In this document: one piece after another, positions 1-11,700 of the stretch | Numbering within the stretch: the stretch's first letter is position 1 | Layout: every line of letters starts with the position of its first letter | Assembly (NCBI RefSeq): GCF_963675165.1 | Contig: NC_087391.1 | Location: forward strand, 2,003,001-2,067,000 | Reading direction: 5' to 3' | From: Halichondria panicea | Taxonomy: Eukaryota > Porifera > Demospongiae > Suberitida > Halichondriidae | Length of the DNA stretch: 64,000 bases | Program-made: the position numbers and the translations under genes | Notes under the pieces: model-generated | What the model saw: the letters and a program-made list of their open reading frames with translations, nothing else | The model's database searches: none | What the model was told of the DNA's origin: nothing

Positions 1-1852
1 AGTTATCCATTCCTTGACCTCTATTTCAGACTAGCCACCGAGTGTGGACATGAACCATTCTATATCACTTTTATCCCATTTATCTTCTGGAATATTGATG
101 GTTTCCTGGCCTATAAAGCCATTGTGCTGTGGAGTATTTCTATGTATGTGGGACAGGCGTGTAAGCAGCTTTTCCAATGGAAACGACCAGCGAACCCTCC
201 TTCTTTCAGACTGCAACAAGATCCGAATCTAGAGACTGAATATGGCTTTCCATCGACGCATGCAACTGTATCAACCGTTATGCCATTCTATTTTTTCTAT
301 GGAACCTATGGACGGTATGAGGTAAGAGTTGTGGGTGTGATCTCGTGGGTATACATGTCCATGTGATTATGTAATGTGTACTGTGATAATTATGACTGCG
401 TCTGTCAGTGAGTGGGTGTTAATGTTGCTAAGTACAACACAATTTATGATTTTGCTCTCTTTGCAGTATCCTTTTTGGTTTGGACTTCTATTGGCTTGTA
501 TATGGACATCATCAGTTAGTTTCAGTCGTATCTATCTAGGAGTGCATTCAATAATGGTAAGTCCTGTTCCAATTTATGTACATGTAATACTCAACAATAG
601 GTTTCCTTCACATTTTATTCCGAGGAAATATATAAATGGCATTTGACATTACTTTATCCTTTGTGCAGAGGGTTATATCCTTTGTTGATTTTGTATGGTA
701 AATTTTTTGAAGTATGTACGTACGGGCATGTACTATAAATATCCCTTTTTATACCTTGGTTGCGTATGCGCAGCAAGGTATATGGTAGTGTGTTTGTGTA
801 GACTGCTACAGCAGCTCAAAGATCAATGATCAATGAAGTGCAAGTAAGAGTTTCTTCAATTATTGTGACATTTTCTTGGATAGCAATTTATAGATTCGCA
901 AAATAATGCTTCGTTCTCGAGTTATAGCTACTTGGAATGCCATTGTAGCCTTTTCAGAACAGTACGTAACAAAACTTTCCCATGGAGTATTGCTACTCTG
1001 CTTAGTAGTTAGCTCTGCACTAGAACGCTAGCTATTGATAGCTGCAAGAAAGAGCTGCAAAGCTGCACTTTAATAGCAGTTTCATACAAAAGTCATCATT
1101 TAATTTTGAATTTTTGGCTTCATTTAGCAACGAACATGGTCTATCATTTCCCACTTTTTTGTAAATTTAATAGCTAGATCTAGTAGCTGTAGTTGCTTCA
1201 TATTTGGTGCCTCCACCGAGGCATCAGCACCCGTGGTGCTTTCATTTGAACTGTTCAACTGCACCAAATAATTGACTCATACATACCTACGTATGCACAC
1301 ACATAGGACATTATTGGTGGTATCTTCGTCGCCATAGTCATCCTTCTCATAACATTACCAAATATGGACTCCATTGACCAACTTTTGAGACACTCTGACT
1401 ACTACATAATCTACGTGGCTATCTTTGGGGTGATATTCCTAGTCTACATTTACCCAGTGAACCCAGATAATTGGTCACCAGACAGAGGAGATACAGCCGC
1501 CATTATAGCTTCCAGTGCTGGTATTGTGGTGGGTTACTGGTATCAGGGAGCTTTCCCTGGTGATCTACTCCCAGGGCCGTTTGTGACTGAGCTGCCTTCG
1601 ATTCATGTTATCAGTTTATCTTTTGTTCGGTTTGTAGTCGGAGTTCTTATTCTCTTGCCGACACGTTTTGTGATGAAACTGATCTGTTTCAAGCTGCTGC
1701 CAGTCTTGATGCCTACTCATGGGGTAAAGGAAGTGATACATAGACCCCTAGTTGAGCTGCCTTACAAGATCGTTACTTATGGTGTTATTGGATTCAATGC
1801 AACTTGCCTTGTTCCTATCGTTTTTGATATTTGTGGAATATCAAGAGGTTGA
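1..1852 (+). CDS. SGPP: Sphingosine-1-phosphate phosphatase (5'-partial)
   Basis: Exons <1-321, 467-556 and 1307-1852, all phase 0; 289 codons are visible and the N-terminus lies left of the window. It is an ER-membrane lipid phosphatase of the PAP2 superfamily that dephosphorylates sphingosine-1-phosphate to sphingosine. All three PAP2 phosphatase motifs are present: KQLFQWKRP (K-x6-RP), PSTHA (the PSGH-type motif), and SRIYLGVHSIMD (SR-x5-H-x3-D), the last interrupted by the second intron. Several hydrophobic segments follow, and the C-terminal LVELPYKIVTYG block matches SGPP1/2. The 750-bp second intron carries an ATGCCTCGGTG-type repeat. Assignment to SGPP rather than another PAP2 enzyme rests on the whole-length pattern, including the LATECGHEPFYI stretch. 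A sequence search would distinguish SGPP1 from SGPP2. Confidence 0.9.
754..1246 (+). mobile_element. Interspersed repeat, ATGCCTCGGTG-end family, copy 1
   Basis: It lies inside the second SGPP intron and shares long blocks with 13657-14201: GCAAGGTATA-GGTAGTGTG, GATCAATGAAGTGCAAGTAA, AATGCTTCGTTCTCGAG, GGAATGCCATTG, and a terminal CCACCGAGGCATCAGCACC. The last is followed by a small AGCACC/GGTGCT hairpin and TTTCATT. The start and the end are roughly inverted, so this looks like a non-autonomous DNA element. No coding capacity is seen. Confidence 0.7.
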
Positions 1853-2974
1853 TCACTACTCCAATGGACTTATATCTAGTTTGTAATAATTTTCTCAGTG
1901 CTGAAGCTTATTCTTTATAGATACATGCAGGTGTACAGTATTCTATAACAATTCTGATCATTGACAAGTAGAATATTCGTTAAAAGCCCTATATAGCAGG
2001 CTAGTCTAGCACAGTTAATTGAAACACCTCATAACAGGCCAAATAATATCGGGGGGTAGAGACTCGCTGGCCAGTCCCACATGTGGCAGCTAGTTAGTAC
2101 ATACATGTACATTATAGTGGAAGACTGAAGGAAGTCATTTCAGTTGAGTTTGGCCCTAGAAGTTATGTGGTCAATTATGGCTTCATTATGTGGTTGACAA
2201 CTGACAAGTATGCCAAGGACTCGGAGGAGGTCCAACAGGCGCGGTGCAGCTTAAGCTCAGAGGAGGTCCGACTTGCGTGCACGAATCACTACAAGTTCAA
2301 TGCATTGCAGTATGGACGTTATCACGTGACCGCAATACCATCAAAGCACTGAACTTGTAGTTATTCATGCACGCATGTCGGACCTCCTCTGAGCTTAAGC
2401 AATTAGCCTCAGCTGATTACAATAACCTACAACGTAGGCGAATAATTATTGCTCAATCAAAAACTAATTGCTAGATCTGCACCGCGCCTTTCGACTGTTG
2501 TACCTCCTCTGCCAAGGACTTAGACCAGGGACTTACATGGTTACTTTTACAGTGTGTAGCTGATTGGAGCTTAATATCACCTTTAACAATGGTATATGAA
2601 AACACAAACTCCGTGGGGGGGAATAGGGTTGGCTGGAGCCGCTCAAACCAAAACGACGTAAACAGAAGGTCGGTGTTGGTTATTTTATAGTTGATATGGA
2701 CCATATCAACTGATATGTATATTAAATGGTTGATATGTAATTTGAGTGATCTTTAAGAATGCAACATGGCCAGTAAGATGACGTTGGGCACTTTTTGAGT
2801 TCACGGTTGCCTCCAAGTATCAATTAAGGTGTGTGCAAAATACCTACTTTGTTCAGAATGTATGCTTGCATTGTTGTGTCAAGCACATTGCCAGATATAT
2901 TGACTGACAGGAAACACTGAAGCCATTGACTTACACTACATACACAACAGTAAGATGCTATAAGAGAGTCCAAG
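1853..2974. other. Intergenic region between SGPP and the GABA-B-like receptor gene
   Basis: No convincing exon is seen on either strand. It contains the nested foldback at 2211-2520 and a short perfect palindrome at 2690-2710 (10-bp arms GTTGATATGG and CCATATCAAC around one A), about 265 bp upstream of the receptor start codon. The receptor promoter is presumably in the last few hundred bases; no TATA box stands out. Confidence 0.6.
2211..2520. repeat. Nested foldback element
   Basis: The inner arms are 2249-2295 and 2350-2400 (GCTTAAGCTCAGAGGAGGTC against GACCTCCTCTGAGCTTAAGC, continuing through GCGTGCA...ACTACAAGTTCA). The outer arms are 2212-2248 and 2474-2520 (GCCAAGGACT, GAGGAGGT, CAACAG, GGCGCGGTGCAG). 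The arms are interrupted, so it is a degenerate palindrome, probably a fossil MITE. Confidence 0.75.
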
Positions 2975-5900
2975 ATGTTGCTAACCTTGCTGAGACTCAC
3001 CCTCCTTGCTTGTGTAGCAGCCTCCACTGATATCCACTTTGGGTTTGTGGCTACTGACAACTCTACAGCGACAGAGCTGATCACTCCACTGGAGATTGCA
3101 CTGGAGCTCATCAATAACAGCTCAAGTATCCTACCTGGCTATCAACTGAATTATGTGCTTTGGTTATCAGAGGTAAATTGTGACTGTCATTGTACTTTGA
3201 TACACATAGATCTAGCTAAAAGGTTTGGGTCTGCGTCTAATATAAAATTACAATTATATCACTCAAGCTAGCTAATTAAAGGTTGTCATATATAATTATT
3301 TGCAGTAGCTCCCAGGAGTGCTTGATCTATTGTACGTTGTCAACTGTATGTTCATAATACTGATACTTTGTTAGCCGACTGTAATATTTAAGCTATAAGA
3401 ATAGCACATATTTTTAAGATCAAACTAAACTTGTGTGTAAAACAATAGTAGTGCGTGCGTGCGTGCGTGCGTGCGTGCGATGTTCGTAGTACTATATGTT
3501 AAGGTATTAAGTAAGCACATAACAGTTTCATGATTTTGAAGTTGTTTGGACAAGCGTAAAAAATACACTGATACAGTGTGACCGCACCACTTCCCTCAAC
3601 CGGTTCCTGGATGTTGTACTGGAGCAGTGCAATGGATCCTCCGGGGGACCAACCATTCTGGGTGTGCTGGGATGTGGATGCACTGAGGCTGACCTCCCAG
3701 TGGCCGAAATTGTTCATCGCTGGAATATGCCTCAGGTAACCTAATGAGAGATCTGTGAATCTTGTCATTCGTTTTCTGATCAACACTATTATGACACGTA
3801 CATTATTTTTGGATGTGTTTTATAATTAATTTGTACACCAACTCATATTATCCCAATAATTTATGGTGTGATGGTTTATATAACACCACCAAATTGAAAT
3901 TGAGATTTGTCACCTAAAATCTTCACTGAATCTTCACTGAAAACAGACCATTGTTTACACGTAACACACAATCATTCAAGTACTTCCTCTGTAGATATCA
4001 TATGCCGGAGAGTCATCAGTGATGAAGGGAAGAAGGCGATTCCCTAATTATTTCCTGCTCCATTCATTGGAGAGCACAGGGAGGGCACTCCAGGCTCTAT
4101 TGTCTGAGTTTAGATGGACAAGGCTGGCCGTTGTTACTGACAATTCCACAAGATTTCTCGAGGTGTAATAATATACATCCAGATTCCTTTGCCATTAGCT
4201 ACTTTGGACATTAGCCAAGTTTCTATTTTTAGCACTCCTGGATACTTACTTGTGTTTGTTCCTATACAGGTTGGACGTTCTATCTACTCAATTCTAGCAT
4301 ATCAGAATATCACTCAAAACCACACAATTTTGGGCCCTGGCAACAGTGAGGAGTCTTTGGCAAGTGAATGTTGACCATCATGTATCGTGACTATTTAGTA
4401 GGTTTCTATTTACAGGATTTGCTGAGTGGTGACTACAGAATATTCTTCCTGAACACATACCGTGAGACAGCCAGAGATATTGTCTGTTACGTAAGCACTT
4501 GCATTATACCCTACACACACACGTCATATTTATATATAGGCCATTGAGCAAAATTTGGAGTTTCCACGCTACGTCTGGATTATCAATGGTTGGTATGGCA
4601 ACGATTGGTGGGTCACCATGGGAACGACAAGATGCAGCAATGACGCTATTGCACAGTTTTTACAAGACTCTAGAGTACTTATTCTACGGCCATACTCGAC
4701 ATCTGAGATTAGTAACGACCTAATAGTTGGAGGAACTGTGAGTTATTTAGGAATATCAAGTGAATTAGAATCTGTATAGTCAGTGGATGAATTGTTAAAA
4801 CAATCAAATATTATCTCAGACAAGAGCGGAGTATTACACGCTGTACAGGGATACTCAACGATCTGGTGGTACTCGATTCATTCCAGAACACTCTCTAATC
4901 TACGACTCTGTGTGGACTCTTGCTCTGGCCCTTAATAGTACTCTGGTCAATCAGAATCCAGCGAGCAACTCCTGTGCTAGTGGCCTTCCCCTTGAGAACT
5001 TTACCTACAGCAGTGCCAGCTTAGGGAGAGAGTTGAGAGATGCTGTCAGCAGGACTAACTTCAAAGGAGCCTCAGTAAGTTGTGTTGTGTGTGAAAATGT
5101 GAGTGTACGTAAAGTGATCACTGTTTGCCTGTTGAATCATTCAGGGCGATGTCATGTTTAATGAGAATGGCATCAGGAGGCACAGCTATACGCTTGTGGA
5201 TCAGTACAGAAATGGTATGAGTATAATGTTAAAAACCTAAGCTTATTATCAATTTCTCTCGTAATGTCGAAGGTGCCGGTATGACTGTTGAGATTGGGAG
5301 AGTTGACCTCCGTGTGTCTTCAGGAGTGTTTAATTTCATGTATGCTGCAAATGAAGACTCGACTGCAGTGTATCCAGGTCAGTACCTACCTGCAGCAGTA
5401 CAGTCTTGAAACCACTGTTACTACATGTATATATCTTGTACGTGTTAATTGTTCACATCGTTGGGTTCTTGTTTGCAGAAGTTACTCCAATGGACGGTAC
5501 TCCAGTGAAAATCGTAACCACGTTTGAGCTCTGGCCTGTTGGACTTTACTACACGCTGGCAGTCATAGGTCTTATCTTCACTTTCATTTGCTTCCTCTTC
5601 AATATTATATTCCGAAAGAGAAAGTAACTGCAGTATCAACATAATTAACTGTCCTTTTAAATGACATTCTTTGCACACAGGATCGTTCGCCTGACAAGTC
5701 CCAATCTAAACTATTTCATCTTACTGGGGGCTCTCCTCGTGTATGGTACCATCTTTGTCTATTTAATCCGTACAACAAATCCTCAAATCTTCAAAATCAG
5801 ATGTTATGTAAGCGTAAACTAAGCAGCATGCAACTTCAGTTAGGAATGTTTAATTTGTTCTATATACCCTTGCAGGTGCTACCTTGGACTGTAACGCTGG

Positions 5901-7962
5901 GCTTTATGCTTGGATTTGGTGTCGTGATTGCCAAGCTGTACCGAGTGATACACATCTTCAAGAACCCCTCCCCTAATAGGACAGTAAGGACCTCCCCCCC
6001 CCCCCCCACACACACACACACTGATACAATTATTGCCCTCCAGCTGTAACTGCTCAACAGTTGCAAAAGCTAACAGCTTCTGTAGGTTCCTAGCCACATT
6101 CTCTTGGACTTTGATTCGGTTTTTTTCTCGAGTTATGGCTTGTTTTACTTACAGTGAAGGCTGTTGCCGTCTCTTCAGAATCTTTCATAGCATCATCTGT
6201 TTGCACAACTTTCTATTCAACATGAGTTAGCCATGTACTAAAAAGTGCTAGCTGCTTGTTAGCCACAAGAGCCAAAAAACAGCTTCAAAGCTAGCTGTAC
6301 ACTGCCAAAATCAGCAGCCATTGTGAACCTTTGCAGATCCATTCCTTTTTGTAACAGAAAATGCAAAATACGTGTAGATCTACATGCTTCTATCCTTGAA
6401 GGTCATTCATCAAGCCACCATAGACTTAATTCTGTCTTCATTAAGCTCCTCTTCTATAACACTCTTGATTAATGTATGCAATTCAATTGTTCATTGTCAG
6501 CGTTTATAACACTCCAATACTTTTTGAGCAAAGCAAGACATGCCAATAGGCATTGTCACAACGCAGCTTGAAACATTCATTGTATCAGTACGTGCCTCTG
6601 CATGCATGGTGGAGTGGAGTTTCAAACACTATTTCCTTGCAGTCTATGAAGGACTGGAAACTTATGATTATCGTCTCCCTCTTTGTGTGCTACGGGCTTC
6701 TAATTCTCCTTCTAAGACTGGTGGTACCTCAATTTAGGGTGGAACCCTTCCTTGCGATAAACAGGGAGAGGCCAAATGGATTAAATGTATGTTAGTATTA
6801 TATATATATACTTGTATAGCTCCCTCATTTTGCTTAAGGCATTAATTTGTAAACCTAGAAACTAGCTTTCATTAGGGCACAAGTTTTGCTTTCGACTCGA
6901 TTACTATTTATTAAAGGACAACCCGTCTGCAACTCTCTATAAATCCTTCCCCTACCCTGTATTATAGATGTAACATACCGTATAGCGCGAAATTTTCGAG
7001 GGGCTTAATTTTCGCGGATTTCGTGGGTTAGAATTCTACACGAAAATTAAGTCCACAAAAAGTGTTCTTTAATTAGAATTACCTGCTATCATGCAAAGAT
7101 TTAAAGGCGTGGCTTCCGGTAAGCAGCCATTCCGCGAACATTGTGCAACGAAATGGTTTTTAGAGGCCAATCCACGAAATATAAGTGCCTCGAAAATTTC
7201 GCGCTATACGGTATACTGCATGTCAACCAGTACTCCCCCTACCCCATGCAGAAGCTGGGCATTGTGGAGACCTACTGCTCCTGGCGATGCCTTGGTGGAA
7301 ATCCAGTTGCCTATTATTATCAAATCATCTACTACGTCTGCCTACTGGTAGTCTTCGCACTCGCTCTAGTGTTTGCCTTACAGACTCGGAAAGTCAAAAT
7401 TGAAGTGTTGAATGACTCAAAGTGGATTGCAGCCATCGTCTATTTTTCAGTGCCTATAACAATCGTGTTTTTTGTTGTGTCTTTTGTTCTCGGGTCATGG
7501 CCTCATCTGAGTGGGTCAATCTACTGTATTGGCTTGTTTTCCCTGAGCACAATGTTCCTGGGATTTGTATTTGTACCAAAAGTAAGATTCTTTACATATT
7601 TGAAACTATAAGTCTTTGTCCAACCTACGTAACCCCTAAACTATCATGTGCACTAGCAGGAGTGCATGAATGCACTCCTGGCACTAGCTATAACGTACAG
7701 TGTTCCCACACCATTAGCCTACATGTATAATTGCCTGTTAAATTCATTGTCCTTCCTCCAAACCGAATGCATTTTTTATTACATGCAGATGGTTGCATTT
7801 GCTAAGGACCCCAAAGGAGAGAACGTATTTTCTAAGAGCAAGACCATCAGTGCTCACTCGACTAATGGTACCTATGGTATCGATGGGAGGCAACCCACCT
7901 GCGTTACCACCATGGACAACCCACTCAAAGGGAACGAAAGCACAGATACTGAAGTACTGTGA
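2975..7962 (+). CDS. GABA-B-like metabotropic receptor (class C GPCR)
   Basis: Fifteen exons: 2975-3172, 3577-3735, 3995-4162, 4270-4359, 4416-4490, 4540-4737, 4820-5074, 5145-5214, 5273-5377, 5479-5623, 5681-5807, 5876-5983, 6643-6786, 7252-7581, 7789-7962; 781 aa. Order: signal peptide (about 1-17), a Venus-flytrap extracellular domain (about 20-450) with many NxS/T sites, seven membrane segments (about 463-720) and a 58-aa tail. There is no cysteine-rich domain, as in GABA-B receptors. The last helices match GABA-B: an LNDSKWIA loop, then FLGFVFVPK. The tail shows no heptad coiled coil like that pairing vertebrate GABA-B1/B2. Ligand and G protein cannot be read from sequence. Intron 4 uses a GC donor (4360). 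A MITE-like element ends 38 bp before exon 14. Confidence 0.88.
3451..3479. repeat. (GTGC)n microsatellite
   Basis: Seven perfect GTGC units lie in the first intron of the receptor gene. Confidence 0.95.
5993..6021. repeat. poly-C / (AC)n compound microsatellite
   Basis: A C run is followed directly by CACACA units, ten bases after exon 12 of the receptor gene. The same C-run plus CA-run compound occurs in RAD51B intron 3 (about 42399-42430). Confidence 0.9.
6976..7213 (+). mobile_element. MITE-like TIR element, CGCG subfamily, copy 1
   Basis: About 238 bp with near-perfect inverted ends: TACCGTATAGCGCGAAATTT at the left and AAATTTCGCGCTATACGGTA at the right, flanked by TA. The interior contains AAAGGCGTGGCTTCCGGTAA and TTAGAATTCTA blocks, shared with 63607-63844 (same orientation) and 45600-45827 (inverted). 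There is no ORF of its own. It lies in the receptor intron and ends 38 bp before exon 14. Confidence 0.9.
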
Positions 7963-8741
7963 ACACAGAGGTGAACGTTACTGGGAGAATATACCCTAAT
8001 CATGTTGTCTCTTTTGTATAGTTACTATTCTCATTTTTATAGCCTTGATGTGTAATCATAACCCTCATTTCCAGCTGCAGTATGACAATTAAGTTAATAC
8101 TGAAACCTACCACATAACACAATCCTTTAAAGCTGCTCTGACCTACCACTCTAACTGAAACATAAGTCGCAAAAGTATAATCTGCATTGAATTAGTGACT
8201 CCCACCCAACGTAATTACAAGAGGTAAACATCTGCTAGCTTACTAGTAAAGGTTTCCCTAATGCTAATGCTAGTGAAAGCGATGAACTCTTGTGGTATGG
8301 TATGAGTTTTCTCTGTGTCCTCCACCCTCAGGCACACACCTGTGATCTCACCTGAGCAAGGGGAGGGAGGAGTCAGTACACTCCGTACTGGCTATTAGCA
8401 CTATAGTGGGTCAGAGATAGTGGGTATTGTATAATGATACAGAGCCGAGGGAGGAGGTCAATCAACAGCATACCAGTCAACGGCAATATAGTAGGTATTC
8501 ACTATTGTATTAATTAATACAGAGCAAGGAGAGGGTCACTAGTGGGTGATACAGAGGAGGCCGGTGGGGGGGCAGGGGCAGTATACAGCAGTATCCGTGT
8601 ACAAACACACCGGTACTCTAGGATTAAAGTGTACAAACACACCTGGTACTGCAAACATAAAACTGGAACAGGGTCATTTATGGTAAAAGTGTCAAAACGG
8701 TTGAACTCAAAAACTCCAAAAAATCATTCGACTTTTCCAAA
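7963..8741. other. Intergenic region and presumed ACSS2 5' region
   Basis: No exon is supported. Around 8390-8560 there are several imperfect copies of a GAG-rich, ATACAGAGC-containing word, and a short direct repeat (GTGTACAAACACACC) at about 8597 and 8628. Presumed promoter or 5' UTR of ACSS2. Nothing else is recognised. Confidence 0.5.
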
Positions 8742-11700
8742 ATGGAGTCCTCTTGCAAGTACCCGTTGCAGTTATCTTCAGTGTCTGAGGAATATGCAGC
8801 CCAGTATGAGGAAAGTTTAAAGAACCCAGAACAGTTCTGGGGTCACCTGGCCCGTACCCGACTGCGCTGGATCAAAGAGTTTGACCAGGTCATGGACTGT
8901 GATATGAACAAAGGCAGCTTCAAGTGGTTTCAAGGAGGTGTCATCAATGTCTCAGGTGAACTTGTATTAGAAAATACCTAAATGAAGGCACAGCAGTATT
9001 TTGCAGAATGGCTAGGCTAGGCGGCTGCGGGTATTAAAGGTTGTCGTATTCTGATTACGTGTGTAGGTGTTGATCTGTGCTGATAGTAACATTTGCATAT
9101 TAGAAAATTGTTTGGATCGCCATGCTGAGAGGAACCCAGACAAGGCGGCCTTGATTTGGGAGAAGGACGAGCCAGGAGAGCAGGAGGTGGTCTCTTACAG
9201 GTAATCAAATCACACGTTGTCGCCACCAGTAGATAAAAATGTGCCAAACTTAATGCTCTTTCCAGTTTATGTATATGGTAGCTTGGTAGCTGTCAATCAG
9301 TTGCAGGATACCTTTCGAGTTACATTTGCATTTAATATCTCAGAAGGGTTATCGATAGTGGGTCACACACATTGTGACTGCAAATACGATATTATTAATT
9401 ATACTCCCTTGTTCAGTGTATTTCTCTTCACCCCGCCATGCAGCACTCTACTGGACATGACGTGCCAGGTTGCCAATGTCCTCAAGAAGGATGGGGTCAA
9501 GAAGGGAGACCGAGTGGCCATCTACATGCCTGTATCACCACTGTTAGTCGCCGCCATGTTGGCTTGTGCTAGAATTGGAGCTATTCATAGGTAAGAACGA
9601 CTTAATATGCCTTTAACCACATCAAATTTAAACTAATGAGTAATGTATGCAACACCAGTATATACACACTTTAGGATCCCTTGAGTATAATAAATATGCC
9701 TCCCCTTTCTCCATACCACCATACCAATTATCATTTTCTATCAACCCATCCATCATTCCACTTTATTGATTCTGGCTTCTCACTGCAGCATTGTGTTCGG
9801 AGGGTTTAGTGCTGAGTCTCTGGGAAGCAGGATCATTGATGGTAAAAGAATAACTTGAGAGAATATTATTTAGTCTTAACCGCTGGAGTCTATTTCAGAA
9901 CGGCAAAAATCCCCCTGTAGCCCTTAAATAAGCTCTGTTACAATTACACAATGTATTAAGGCCCAAAATCTGTCTCTGCACTCTACTACATACTGTAAGA
10001 CTGACACTCCGGTGTGCCTACACGTGAGATTGAATGTGTCCCCTATAGGTTCTTGCAGTGTGGTGTTCACGGCGGACCAGGGTGTGAGAGGTGGCAAGGT
10101 GATTCCCCTCAAGCAGACAGTGGACGAGGCTCTCAAGGGCTGTGACTGTGTCCGTAGAGTGTTTGTGGCCAGGAGGACTGGAGCTAAAGTGCCCTTCACT
10201 GAAGGCAGGGATGTGTGGCTGGACGAAGTGAGGGACAATGTATTTTGCATATCCTATAGCAACCTTCAATAAATGTAGCTGTGCTGCACTATGAAGGCAA
10301 AAAACCACCGGCATGGCATCCCTTCTGCTAGAAATTTATGCGTGATACTAACTGCGTCATTTAATTGAGGTTCACTAGAATAGATAATCAGAGTATTAAA
10401 ATTGGCCAAACCCGTTATTTATGCTTGCTCTAGTACTACGGTATTTGAATTCCAGTGTGTAAACCCACAACCCCTACAAAGCCCAGAGTCCCTTGTAACA
10501 CATACTCCCCTCCTCCTCAGGCCATGTCCCAGGAATCAACGGTGTGTCCCCCAGAGCCTCTAGACAGTGAGGACATTCTGTTTATGCTCTACACGTCCGG
10601 CAGCACTGGAAAGCCTAAGGGCATTGTTCACACTCAAGCCGGATACCTCCTCTACGCCTCCATGACACAGCAGGTGAATAAGTGTACAGTGTACGCTCAT
10701 GTGTGTTAATTAGTACGTATAATTAATTATACATTCACAAAAAGTGATAAATCTTTTGTAATCATTCATTAGCACAAGATTGTGGTTCGCTTTAGCTTTA
10801 CTCTGTGTCTGAATCCAGACACTGTATGTACATTGGTTTCCATTTTTCACCGAATGATTTAACTTATAATATTGGGTGTACCATTAATTGTAATTCCTGC
10901 AGTATGCGTTCGACTTCCGGTCTGAGAGTGATGTGTTTGCATGTGTGGCTGACATAGGTTGGATCACTGGCCACTCCTACGTTGTCTACGGTCCACTGTG
11001 TAACGGAGGCACCACGGTACTATTTGAGAGTCACCCCATCTACCCCAACCCAGGTCAGCCATCAGTGTTGTGTTTGTTTTAAGAATATAGAGAGCCTGTG
11101 AATGGGAGGACACTGTTGTGTTGCTTACGGTAGACATCTTACCTTGTTACAAGAATTTCCCTTTTTGAAGTACCCTAAAACTATCAAGCAACAAGTTAGC
11201 ACTTGTACATGAACCGTTCTCCTTTATTTTTTGGGGTGTTCTTTGTTTGTTAGATCTTATTGAGAACCCATACCTCTGTAGAAATGTGTGTCTTTGATCT
11301 CCCCTCTTCCCCTGCCCCAGGGCGCTACTGGGAGATGGTCGAACGACTCAAGATCACACACTTCTACACAGCACCCACTGCCATCAGACTGCTCATCAAG
11401 TACGGAGACGACTGGGTGACAAAGTACAACAGATCCACACTTAGAATCCTTGGATGTGGTAAGGAGACACTGGTTTTTCTCTGGTACTGTACACTTGTCT
11501 CCCTCTCCACAATCAGTCTGTACTACATACTGGGTGCATATGTATGTATCAGGCAATCAGCTAGAATCGCTACAGCCTCTAACAAATTGACCTTGAAGAG
11601 ACCGATATGTTTCTCTGTCCCATTGCTAGCTATACTGTACGATGATTGTGCATGGCTGAAAGTATGTACTCATGTTGATTTCATAATACAGTGTACTTAC

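Noticed and set aside
7141-7251. Open frame extending the receptor exon upstream from 7252 to 7141
   Set aside because: This part lies mostly within the MITE-like element, and phase plus a good acceptor (CCCCATGCAG) set the exon start at 7252.
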